A stretch of DNA of 64,000 nucleotides, from contig NC_080717.1 of assembly GCF_019097595.1 (NCBI RefSeq), positions 17,487,336-17,551,335 on the forward strand. The letters are read 5' to 3'. Origin of the DNA: Hemibagrus wyckioides (Eukaryota; Chordata; Actinopteri; Siluriformes; Bagridae). A program made the translations under genes and the position numbers. A model generated the notes under the pieces. It was not told the DNA's origin, made no database searches, and was given only the letters and a program-made list of their open reading frames with translations. This document shows positions 54,521 to 64,000 of this stretch, in pieces. How positions within the stretch are numbered: position 1 is the first letter of the stretch; every line of letters begins with the position of its first letter.

Positions 54521-55199
54521 TGTAATGACTCACCTGAGGTGGAAGGTGAAGAATCCATAAGCAGATTTCTTCTTCTTCTACTTTCAGCTTTTTCCTTCAG
54601 GGGTCACCACAGTGAATCATCTCTCTCCACCTATCCCTAGCTTCTGCATTCTCAACACTTGTACCCACTAGCTTCATATCCTCATTTATTACATCCATAT
54701 ACCTCCTCTTTGGCCTTCCTCTTTGCCTCCTGCCTGGCAGCTCCATGTCCAACATTCTCCTACCAATATACTCACTCTCCCTCCTCTGAACATCTCCAAA
54801 CCATCTTAATCTGGCCTCTCTAACTTTGTCCCCCAAACGTCCAACATGAGCTGTCCCGCTGATGTACTCGTTGTTGATATTTTTCTATCACACAGATTTA
54901 TTGAATTAAAAAAATGTGTTAGAGAATGTAGCTCTAGTATCAGAAACTGGGAAAGCAATCACTGGGAGCAAATACTAGACTAATGCGAAATGGTAATCAA
55001 ACTGGCAGAATATCATACACAATAAATCCAAATCCGAAACAAAAGGCTTGGTATGTCTATGAGAGGACAATACTTTGCGTAGCACACTGTGCTTATATGC
55101 TGCTTATATGTCTGTAGGGAACACGGAAGTGTGATTCATGGGAGTTTCAATATTCGGGAGAGGCTCCTCTGGTGTTCTGAATCCTGCTGGGACGTGACA
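54521..55199 (-). repeat. Downstream (3') LTR of the Ty3/Gypsy element, interrupted
   Basis: On the minus strand it runs TGTCACGTCCCAGC... to ...TCATTACA. About 200 bp (54998-55199) match the other LTR at 57849-58057 with roughly 85-90% identity by eye. Purine-rich 'ccagggggctc' abuts its 5' edge, where a polypurine tract is expected. Contains a nested LINE (54569-54892); without that the LTR is about 350 bp. Confidence 0.85.
54569..54892 (-). mobile_element. RTE-like LINE 3' fragment nested in the LTR
   Basis: The minus-strand frame (54836-54597) reads 'ARLRWFGDVQRRESEYIGRR' and 'LPGRRQRGRPKRRYMDVI', the C-terminal tail common to RTE-type fish LINEs, followed by the 3' end 'gctgaaagtagaagaagaag'. 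It is bounded by a 7-bp direct repeat CAGATTT (54562-54568 and 54893-54899). The clade call is from memory of the tail motif. Confidence 0.8.
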
Positions 55200-55382
55200 G
55201 AGCCCCCTGGTGATGTGGATGCCCCCATGGACAGGGAGCAGACCTGTTGGGGTGAGAACGGTAAAAGTTCCCCGTTTGGAAGGGGACCAGGATATCAGAA
55301 GCATCAACCGAGGAGCGTTCCTCTGGGTCATACAACTCCCCGTCCATTAAGTATTGTTGTCGGTTCCAAATGCGACGTGAGT

Positions 55383-57720
55383 TTAAGAGCATGATTCCTG
55401 GGCAGGTTTGAGGAGGGAGACATGGAAAGTATGCGAAATGCGGTACGTGGCAGGGAGCTGGAGGCGGTAAGAGACTGGGTTAATCTGACGGAGGATAGTG
55501 AAGGGGCCAATTAACTTTGGGCTGAGCTTCTGATACGGGAGCTGTAATTTCAAGTTACGGGTTGATACCCAAACTCGTTGACCCACCCGGTAGGTGGGGA
55601 GTTGGCGTCGGTGACGATCTGCTTGAAATCTCTGCCTCCTCTTGACCTCTTGACTCCGTCTTGACAATTCATCAACTGAAGGAACATCAGAGGGTTCCCC
55701 AGACCATGACCATAGAAACAGCGGAGGTTGATAACATAAAACACATTGAAATGGCGTGAGACCATTGGAGGAATGTGTCAGAGAATTCTGGGTATAATTG
55801 GCCCAGGGGAGGAACTCCAGCGTTGTTCTCTGCTAGAGTATGAACGGAGGAACCTCCCAATCTCTTGATCCAGGTGTTCTGCTTGGCCATTTGATTGTGG
55901 GTGATATCTTGAACTCAAGCTTACGTTAATGCCCAGTTGTTTGCAGAAAGCTCACCAGACCTGGGATGTGAACTGGGGACCTCGGTCAGATACGATATCT
56001 TCAGGAAGACCATAATTTCTAAACATGTGGTGAAATAATGTGTTGGCTGTTTCCATGGCAGTAGGTAATCCCTTAAGGGGAATTAGTTTACACGCCTTAG
56101 AGAAGCGGTTGATAATAACTGTAACGTCAGATCTGTAAGAAATTCAGTGGACAGGTGAGACCAGGATCGACAGGGAATAGGTAGATGTTCTAATAACCCC
56201 TTTGTCAGCTGGCACCTGGTACGGGACTGGGCGCAAGTAGCACATGTTTTGACATCCTCGACATCATGAGTGAGTGAGGGCCACAAGAACTTGTGCTGTA
56301 TCAGCTGGGCAGTACTGTGAATACCAGGATGGCCTGTGCTGGGAGATTCATGGGTCCATTGCATGACCCGGTGGCAAAGCAAGGATGGACATAGAGCTTG
56401 GATGGCAGGCAGGCTGCTGGTGGAGGTTCTGTGGTGTGGGCTTGCTGGATTTCCTACACCAGGTTCCATTGTACAGGAGCCAGGACGACTGATGGTGGAA
56501 GAATGGGTTCAGGGAGAAGAGGAGGATTTCTAGTTTCATATTGTCGGGACAGTGCGTCAGCTTTTCCATTCTTAAACCCAGGGTGATAAGTGACAGAAAA
56601 TTGAAAACGAGCAAAAAACATGGCCCACCGGGCTTGGCATGGGTTCAGGCGCTTGGCCCCTCTGAGATACTCTAGGTTACGATGATCAGTGAGGACTAGG
56701 AAAGGGTGTGGGGCTCCCTCCAGCCAATGTCGCCATTCCTCTGGAGCAACCTTCAAGGATAACAGTTCATGGTTGCCCACGTCATAGTTGGCCTCAGCCA
56801 CTGTTAATTTCCTCAAAAAGTATGCACAGGGGTGTAGCTTACCCGAGTCAATTCCACAACTAGATGCATCAACTTCCACTACAAATGGGAGATCAGGGTC
56901 GGGATGTCAGAAAATAGGGGCTTTGATGAAACTATGCTTGAGAGAGGTGAATGCTTCTCTGGCCTGGTCCATCTAGGCTAGTCTCTTGGGTTTCCCCTTA
57001 AGTAGTGATGTTAAGGGGCTGGCTATGGTGCTATAGTTATGAATGAACCGTCTATAGAAATTATAAGAAGCGCTGTAGCTCTTTGACAGTGGTGGGTTCA
57101 GGCCAGGTGGTGACAGCTTGCATTTTGATTTGATCCATTTCCACTCCTTCCTGTGAGAGCACATATCCTACAAACGTTATATTTTTGCAGTGGAATTCAC
57201 ACTTTTCAAGCTTCCCGAGGCTAGTAGCTCTTTCTTTACTGAATGCCTAGTGTAGCAGTTCCCGGGCTTTCTACTGACGTGGTGAGACATGGGCATGGAA
57301 TGGTGCTGTATAAACAGGTACTGATATAGTGGGATGACCAGCATTTTAATTCCCTCTCCTTTCATGATACATGTGGGTCATGTTGCTGCAACCATGGGAA
57401 CCTAATTTAATGGGGTTAGCAGGAGAGGAGATGATGTAAAATGCCAGTTTCTTATGGTGAAATAGTCCTATTTGTAAATCTAGCTGTTTAGTTTGGCATA
57501 TGAGGTATCCCTCCCCTATAGGTTGATTGTTGATGGCTGTCACACGTAAGGGAGGAGTGCATGGAATGGTGGGGAGGCGTAATTTCTTTACAAGGCTGAT
57601 GTTGATGAGGTTGACAGCTGTTCTGGAATCTATTAATGCTGAGACAGGGAAATCTTCATGAGCATAGTGTAACAAGGCAGGCAGGGATATTTTAGATACG
57701 AGACAATTTTTCCCCATCTG
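55383..57720 (-). pseudogene. Broken pol gene of the Ty3/Gypsy element
   Basis: Minus-strand segments in order. The protease is at 57717-57346; its active site reads ALIDSRTAVNLI instead of the usual D-S/T-G. The end of RT is at about 57215-56960 (a '[10 protein letters not shown]' and 'LTSLLKG' connection region); the YxDD-containing part is deleted. RNase H is at 56879-56454 ('VEVDAS', 'NHELLSLK', '[10 protein letters not shown]' with the acidic residues). The integrase zinc-binding region is at 56469-56083 ('[12 protein letters not shown]', 'CATCAQSR'). Integrase core remnants follow at 55890-55687, and a '[19 protein letters not shown]' GPY-type tail at 55667-55383. Frames change between segments. 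Confidence 0.88.
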
Positions 57721-57841
57721 TGTGACATGGCTGGTTTTTCAGGGCATCGGTAAACTCGGTGGCAGGGTTGTCTACAGTAATAGCATAGCTGTTGTTTGGT
57801 ATGGCATTGACGTTCCTCCTCCGATACGTCACTCCGTAAGG

Positions 57842-58057
57842 AATGAAACAGTAATCAAACTGGCAGAATATCATACACAATAAATCCAAATCCGAAACAA
57901 AAGGCTTGGTATGTCTGAGAGGACGATACTTCCAAGTAGCACACTGTGTGCGCGCTGCTTATGTGTCCGTAGGGAAACCCGGAAGTGTGATTCGTGGGTG
58001 TTTCAATATTCGGGAGGGCGCTCCCTCTGGTGTTTTAAATCCTGACGTGACGTGACA
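57842..58057 (-). repeat. Upstream (5') LTR remnant of the Ty3/Gypsy element
   Basis: Matches 54998-55199, then breaks off: the rest of the LTR, the primer-binding site and gag are gone, and the sequence passes straight toward the protease. Confidence 0.8.
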
Positions 58058-58640
58058 AAGTGCATTTGAAGTCTCTATCAATGTATACAATGATACTGAT
58101 ACACTAGAGCACAGACTAAGGAATACCATCAGTCTGAACCAACAAGAATATTTCTTCTTCTTCTTCTTACTTAATGGTGCTAGTTTAAGTATTTCAGGAA
58201 GATGTATGTCCTTAGACATCGTCTGAAGACAGTCAGTGACTGTTGGACATCTAGGGGAAGTTCATTCTACCACCTCAAGCTTTGTCAAACTGCCATCACA
58301 GAGGCACAACAGGTCCATTATCTTCTGCTCCATCAACTACACAACAACTTCACAGTTCAGCTGCAGTCTACGAGTTCCATAGCAGCTCTTACTGAACTGC
58401 CTCAAAATGTCCTGCATGGAATTCTGCACACACTGACACCATGTCTTTTGTGTTTTTTGTCTCGTTTTCTGTCTCTGTGTAATCATTTGTGTCTCTGCAC
58501 AGCAGCACTGTCTGATCCGCTGCACTGTTTCTTTTTCTTGTTGCTCCTGCTCTGTCTGTTTTGTTGAACTGTGTAATGTTCACACTGGCACCAAACCAAA
58601 ACCAGTTCCTGCAAGCACCAGTCATAGGCAATAAAATGTG
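58058..58640. repeat. Family A repeat copy 2, right piece
   Basis: After AAGTG the text 'catttgaagtctctatcaatgtatacaatgatactgatacactag' continues family A exactly where the left piece (54455-54520) stops. Homology to 44200-44420 fades by about 58270. A short (TTC)n lies at 58153-58168. Confidence 0.75.
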
Positions 58641-58776
58641 TCAAGTTTTCAGTGGTATACAAATTGCAAAGAGCAAATTGGTTTTATGACTAGTTATTTA
58701 TTGATTGATTGATTGATTGGTTTGTTTGTTTGTTTGTTTGTTTGTTTGTTAATTTTTTTGTTTTTCCAGTTTCACA

Positions 58777-59042
58777 TTGCTCATACTTTACCTGCAGTTA
58801 ACAATTAATCCCGGTTATTCATAATCTGCTGTTTAACACTATATATTCCTAAACCGTGGATTTTTGCATATTTGCAGCATCAACAATCCTGATTGGATAA
58901 ATACAGCATTCGACCGATTTATATAATGGTTTTTCTCGTGCTTTCACATCAGTTAGAAGACAGGACAGGCCTGTCATTCTTTGTGCAAGCAGGTATTATT
59001 ATCTTTCACGGCTTTTTAATAATTTTTGGCCTTTTTAAGTTC
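58777..59042. repeat. Unclassified interspersed repeat, copy 2
   Basis: Same order of blocks as 41915-42180 ('gctcatactttacctgcagttaacaattaatcc', 'tgattggataaatacagc', 'cgaccgattta', 'tttggccttttt'). Confidence 0.7.
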
Positions 59043-59109
59043 GTTATGAGTAGTGGCTTAGTGGTTAACATGTTCACGAGGCAAAAGTGAAGTGCTAACC
59101 ACATTAACC

Positions 59110-59158
<49 letters not shown>
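59110..59158. repeat. (AAT)n microsatellite
   Basis: About 16 AAT units. Confidence 0.97.
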
Positions 59159-60599
59159 CAAGATACTGAATATTTCCTTTCTTCATTTGAAATATTTCAA
59201 AGTTCCATAACGTTCTATTTATTTCCGTTTTCTAATGAAAAAAGAAAAAAAATGCACCCCACTGTATTTCATATTTAGTAACCAAACCAGAGTTGGCAAT
59301 CTGAGCTGAAGATATCAAAAGTAGTTGCTTAAGTAATCTGATCTTATTGATCAAGGTCTTATTGTATCATTGAGTGCATTAAGGCACATGAATTGTTTAC
59401 ACACAAAGGAATTCACACACACACAGACTGCAAGGAAATTCTCACTCTTATGAGCACTTCAGTTCAGCGAGCACTGAACACTGAGACACACACACTTTAC
59501 ATTTCACTCAAGATACTGTACACACTCTGGTCATCTGTGCTCTAGGTCTTTATTAAAGTTACTGTTTTAAATATCTTCAATAATAATAAATAAATAAATA
59601 GTAAAGTAATGCTAATAATAAAGTAGGTTATTCATTTTAGTCATGTGAGTCAATATGAGATGAAGAGCAGTACGAGCTTGATGAGAATTTTGATGTCAAG
59701 ATATTTGATCTGGATTGATCAGGGCCCAAAGATTGATCAAGACTCTGCTTGTTGCTAGGAGACAGGTAACGTCTGAAAGTCTGCGGCAGTGTGTCAATTT
59801 TAAAACAAACGGCAACCTTGAACAGAATTTTATTCCGTTACTTTTTTTTTTTTGTTGCAAGAAACTGTTCAGAAAAAATGTCCAGTTTGGCTGGGACATG
59901 TGGAGGACATTTCTGAGGCTTCTTGAGCATGAAAACCTGTATACTAATTGCTCTTTAATGAGCACTGCTTTTAAATTCTCTCTCAAGGGACATCTCGGGA
60001 CAATTAAAATTGCTCTCCAAGAGGATTTTCCGGCTGTCCTGATTTGAAGCGCAGCAGGATGTATTCTGGAAGGATGAGTAAAGACAGAGTATCGATTGTG
60101 CTACATTTCCCAGCTGAGCCCTGATCTGAGAAAATAGATATTTTAGTATTCATCCTTTATTTTAAGACACAAAGTACAAACATCCCAAGAGAGCACAGAT
60201 GAAGGGGGAAAAAAAGAGAGATGCTCATTCACCAGTGGAAAATATCAGACTATTTTAATATACTGTATATTTAACATGAATAAATTACATGAAGGGGAAT
60301 TCTCAATTCTCAAGGTGCCCAAGATAATACACACACAGTATTGAGCTTTAAACCTTCTTATTAATTATGTTCTTGTAGTTGTGGCAGTATAATTTGTTAG
60401 GTTCCTGTCGCACTGGCAGGCCTGATTTAAAATGCCGTTCAGCTCTCAGGGTTACAATTTTGCACAAGAAAAAAAAAGTGCATAAAAATGTGCATTTTAT
60501 GTTTGATTCACACAAGTCCTAGAAACTCCTTTGCTTCTTGCCTTCTAGCCATGCCAGTGGCATTCGGGTTGGCTCTGTGCAATGTCCTGGACAGTGACT

Positions 60600-60600
60600 G

Positions 60601-60627
<27 letters not shown>
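60600..60627. repeat. (AC)n microsatellite
   Basis: About 14 AC units. Confidence 0.97.
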
Positions 60628-60636
<9 letters not shown>

Positions 60637-62127
60637 ACATACACACAAACAGAGGGAAGCTCTAATTGGTTGTGTTTCAGTTGCCAACACCACCGAGCCA
60701 GTAAATGAAAAACCTCCATGTTTGGTCCCGAAAACAGGTTACTCTGATAAGTGAGGACTGACACAAAGCTTTGAGGCAGAAAATGTGTAACTAATATTCA
60801 TACATTTCCTTGACAATGCAGTAGGTGGATGAGAGTGCGTGCACTTTAGGATGGGGGATTTTTTTTTTTTTTCCAAGAAAGAAAGGTGTTCCAGAAGATA
60901 ATACGTGCATTTATGTGAGTGTATTAGTGCAGCCTAGAAAGAGCACCAGGTAAAAATTGGGAGTGCAGGATGCTGGCCATGACATGGCAAGGATAAGAAT
61001 GAGAAATGCAGGGCGATAAATAGCGAGAGGAATGCAGAGAAAAAGTGACAGACTACTGACCCCATCCTTGCTCTTGTTAGTTAGAACTTACACACACTCT
61101 CGGAGACACTAATTGGCTCAGGAGACAATCACTGTAATGTTAAATCCTTTCGTGTGCGCAGTCAGAATAAACACAGTAATTATGGTGTGAATCGAGTGTA
61201 GGAGTGCAGGAGTGTGAGAAGAACAAACTTGGGTGCCTTTTATTATTTCTTCTTCAGCGTTTTTAATTGTGCCGGAAGAAGTACTGCCTCTCGACATACT
61301 TTTGGTAAGTTCATGGTACATTCATTAACTAGCAGACAGTGAACTAGTTGCCTTTCAGTCTAAAATTTTCATTTCATTGTCATCTAAAGTCATATAAGAT
61401 CTCCTCGACACAAACTTCCCTAGTTCTGTTATTTTTGTTAATGCTGAATACACTGAAACCTTCATTATTTCAAAGCACCTTCCAAAAGCTGATGGAAAGA
61501 GAAGTTGCACTAAAAGCAATATCTAAATGACATGGGTAATGAGGAAGCGATCGACCAGTGCAAGTGCAACCGTATTGAGAGTGCTTAAGTAAGACAAGAT
61601 AGCCCTTCAATTCACCCAGAGATTGCAATCTCGTTTTAGTTTAAAGGTGTTTTTGTAGAAAGCGAGCACTTTTGAAAGAAACCGACCTCTTTGATAAGTG
61701 TTCCCTCATGTCATGTCCGCAAAGCTTGAGCTGTGAGAACAACCAGGTAGGCTTTTTTTTTTTTCTTTTTTAATTTATGTTTACATAACTTACTACTTAA
61801 GATAAGTAGGCTTTTTGTACAGGTGTGATATCTGCTTACCATAACAGCACACAGTGACCTGTACACTCAACAAATACACATGTGGGAATACTAGTGTCTT
61901 ATTACCATGTGCATAAAATAAAACAACAAAATAAAAAAGCAAAAATTTTGAACCATCACTGGGCACTGTTGCCATGGTAACATGTTTAACACCTGAATGC
62001 TAGCACAACATAAGAACAACCTTCTGAAATGATGACGGCGGGAATAAATGCCTTCTTGTTTTGGCTGTACATTGATCACAAACGTCCTCCCTGACAGGAA
62101 GTAGCGAGTTGTAAGAATCAGTCAGAA

Positions 62128-62815
62128 CATTTCAGAACTCGGGTCACTACAAGGTTGTGTTCTCTCACAACTCTTTTCTATTCGCTTTACACGACTGACA
62201 GTGATGTATCTATGAAGTTGATCAAATCTCTAGACTGTAATTGATCTCATTACCAACACCAAGGAGTCAAAGCACCATCAGGAGGATTGAGGATTAACAA
62301 CTAGCCTCCAGAAGTAGCCAGAACAACCTTGACCTGAACACTCTTAAAACCGCATCGACTTCAAGAAACGCAAATCTTCCCCCAATCCACTCATCCTTAA
62401 TAACTCCTCAGTGGGTACTGTCACTGGGAAATACGATCACATGGGATCCCAAATGGCAGTTCCATACATCATCCATCAGCAAGAAAGCTCAGCATAGGAT
62501 GTGTTCCTTACGACATTTGGCAAAGTTCCAGCTACTCCAGGCTATAATGGTGCAGTACTGTATTGCCGCTATAGAAAGCGTCCTTATGTCTGCTGTCGTT
62601 ATCTGGTTTGGTGCAGCCTCCTCTAGAGGAAAGGGGAAGCTGAAGCACAATATCGAGACCGTTGTCATCACTTGAAGGAAAAAAGCTGGAAAAATCATGA
62701 ATGACATCCCACCATGCTAATCGCATGACAACTTGTCTGAGATTCTGCTCTCCTATAACCAAAACTGCATGTCATTGAAACAGTTTCTTTCCACTTGCAA
62801 TCTATGTTATTAAGC
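62128..62815 (+). pseudogene. Decayed LINE (L2/Rex1-like)
   Basis: Plus-strand RT-derived text, strongly broken: 'gggtcactacaaggttgtgttctctcacaactcttttc' (compare [13 protein letters not shown]), 'gaccgttgtcatcacttgaaggaaaaaagctggaaaaatcatg' (compare RVV..A.KIIG) and 'atgcaatctatg'-like end. No poly(A) or tail repeat is clear. Confidence 0.6.
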
Positions 62816-62960
62816 TATATTATATTATTAGGCAGCATTTAGTAGTTACTACAATACTGATTATTTGCATTAAGAATATAATAATATTTGCATTCCTGGT
62901 TAATGTAATATATTACTTGTTTATTAGTAGTATTGGCAATTAGTGTTAGTATTTAGTATG

Positions 62961-63190
62961 GGGACGTGGTGGCTCAAGTGGTTGAGGATCTGGGTTGTTG
63001 ATCAGGGTTCAAGTCCTAGCACCACTATTAGGCAATTGAGCAAGGCCTTTAACCCTCCCTGCTCCAGGGGCGCTGTATCATAGCTGCCCCTGTGCTCTGA
63101 CCTCAACTTCCTCAGCTGGGATACATGAAGAAAAGAATTCCACTGTGCTCTAATGTATGTGTGCTGATAATAAAGTATTCTTCCTATTCT
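62961..63190 (+). mobile_element. tRNA-derived SINE, near full length
   Basis: 'ggggacgtggtggctcaagtgg' (box A), 'gatcagggttcaagtcc' (box B), 'ggcaattgagcaaggcctttaaccctcc', and tail 'gaagaaaagaattccactgtgctctaatgtatgtgtgctgataataaag' ending in a CTT-rich run. Same family as 50668-50885. Confidence 0.88.
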
Positions 63191-63599
63191 TCTTCTAGTG
63201 TTAGTATTTGTTTTTAACTCTTTTTACCAGATGCCAAAAAAAATGGAACTGGCACTTGTTTTGTAGTGCCCACATTCACCATGGAATTTCATGTGGTTAA
63301 TGAGACACTCAGGGTTTTAAGTAGACACTCAGGTCTTCGAGAATTTGTAGTCACAGAAAATTTGTATTCGCAGAAAGTTCCAGAAAAAAATAACAATTTT
63401 GCCCCTAAGTGCTTGTTCACAAGTATCTGAAATTTAAAGGTATTTTCAAGCACTAAAATTCTGTGTAAGGTTATCCGAACAGAGGTAAAAACGCCTCAGT
63501 GCTCAAAGCCAACAAAGTCCTGAGTAATTTTATATCAGACTTGCTGTGATTAAGTAATTTGTTTGTATACTGATTGAAAATGTCTGAGTCGATTTCTGG

Positions 63600-63895
63600 T
63601 TAAAGAAGTGGTTAGTGGTTAGCATTGTTTGCCTTTTACCTTGTGTTGGAGATTCAATTCCCTGTGTGTAGAGTTTGCATGTTGTTCCTGTGTTTCAGGG
63701 GTTTCCTCTGGGTACTCTGGTTTCCTCCCCAATCCAAATATATGCTTTGTAGGCTGACTGGTATGTTTAAATTGTCAGTAGTGTGTGAGTGTGTGATCCA
63801 GGGTGTCCCCTGCCTTGTGCCCCTAGCCCCCTGGGATACACTCCAGGTTTCCCTGCAACCCTGTGTAGGATAAGCAATACAGAAAATGGATGGAT
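63600..63895 (+). mobile_element. tRNA-headed SINE, near full length
   Basis: 'agtggttagtggttagcatt' head, 'ggagattcaattccct' box B, 'gggtactctggtttcctcccc', 'gatccagggtgtcccctgcc', 'ctgggatacactccaggtt' and tail 'ggataagcaatacagaaaatggatgg'. Same family as 21618-21935. Confidence 0.85.
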
Positions 63896-64000
63896 GTGTG
63901 GATGAATATTATTAAATACATAGTTTTTAAATATTCTCATTACTATATACTGTATCATTGCTGTTATTTACTATTTCTCACAGTTGGTCCATTCCATTTA

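Larger units (their letters stand above)
54521..58057 (-). mobile_element. Decayed Ty3/Gypsy LTR retrotransposon
   Basis: On the minus strand the element begins TGTCACGTCACG (58057) and ends TCATTACA (54521), the TG...CA termini, flanked by a 5-bp duplication AAGTG (54516-54520 and 58058-58062). Its parts in order are an LTR remnant, protease, the C-terminal end of RT, RNase H, integrase with zinc-binding head, GPY-type tail, and the downstream LTR. Protease-RT-RNase H-integrase order is that of Ty3/Gypsy. Gag, primer-binding site and the RT catalytic core are missing. Many frameshifts; not functional. Confidence 0.93.
59043..62125. other. Gene-free stretch of pigg intron 2
   Basis: Holds (AAT)n at 59110-59158 and (AC)n at 60600-60627. 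A plus-strand 110-codon frame at 59715-60047 shows no family features. No exon recognised. Confidence 0.45.

Overview
The window is vertebrate nuclear DNA, almost certainly from a teleost fish. The two recognisable genes have vertebrate exon-intron structure with GT-AG introns. The rest is AT-rich and full of fish-type mobile elements: Tc1/mariner DNA transposons, tRNA-headed SINEs, L2- and RTE-like LINEs, one Ty3/Gypsy LTR element, MITEs and many microsatellites. The mix resembles catfish-like otophysan genomes, but that is only an impression.

Layout. Positions 1-24.6 kb are gene-free: a very long GATA/GACA/GATT microsatellite near 1.3-2.1 kb, scattered SINE and LINE remnants, a palindromic MITE at 18.3 kb, and two unique AT-rich blocks (about 4.9-5.5 and 11.2-11.7 kb) that could be conserved non-coding elements. 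From 34,061 down to 24,675, on the minus strand, lies a complete hmmr (RHAMM) gene of 19 coding exons. The exons join in phase to a 1,046-residue protein, longer than the roughly 720-residue human protein; an 18-unit, 10/11-residue coiled-coil repeat in exon 16 supplies 195 of the extra residues. Head to head with it, starting at 36,170 on the plus strand, are the first two exons of pigg (GPI ethanolamine phosphate transferase 2). No later pigg exon is visible before the window ends, so either intron 2 exceeds 27 kb or the locus is broken. The 2.1 kb between the two start codons holds candidate CCAAT and ETS motifs and a palindromic Tc1 element.

Positions 36.7-64 kb, formally pigg intron 2, hold mostly mobile elements. 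The clearest is a decayed Ty3/Gypsy element (54,521-58,057, minus strand) with a 5-bp target duplication. It landed in an older repeat and was itself hit by an RTE-like LINE with its own 7-bp duplication. Five or more Tc1 derivatives, a SINE inside a Tc1, and three LINE fragments surround it.

The two genes do not share a pathway: HMMR is a spindle/centrosome and hyaluronan-binding coiled-coil protein, and PIGG is an ER enzyme of GPI-anchor synthesis. Their link is positional. I see no convincing undescribed system. The items most worth a second look are the coding minisatellite in hmmr, the palindromic element between the two genes, the layered insertion at 54-58 kb, and the missing pigg exons.
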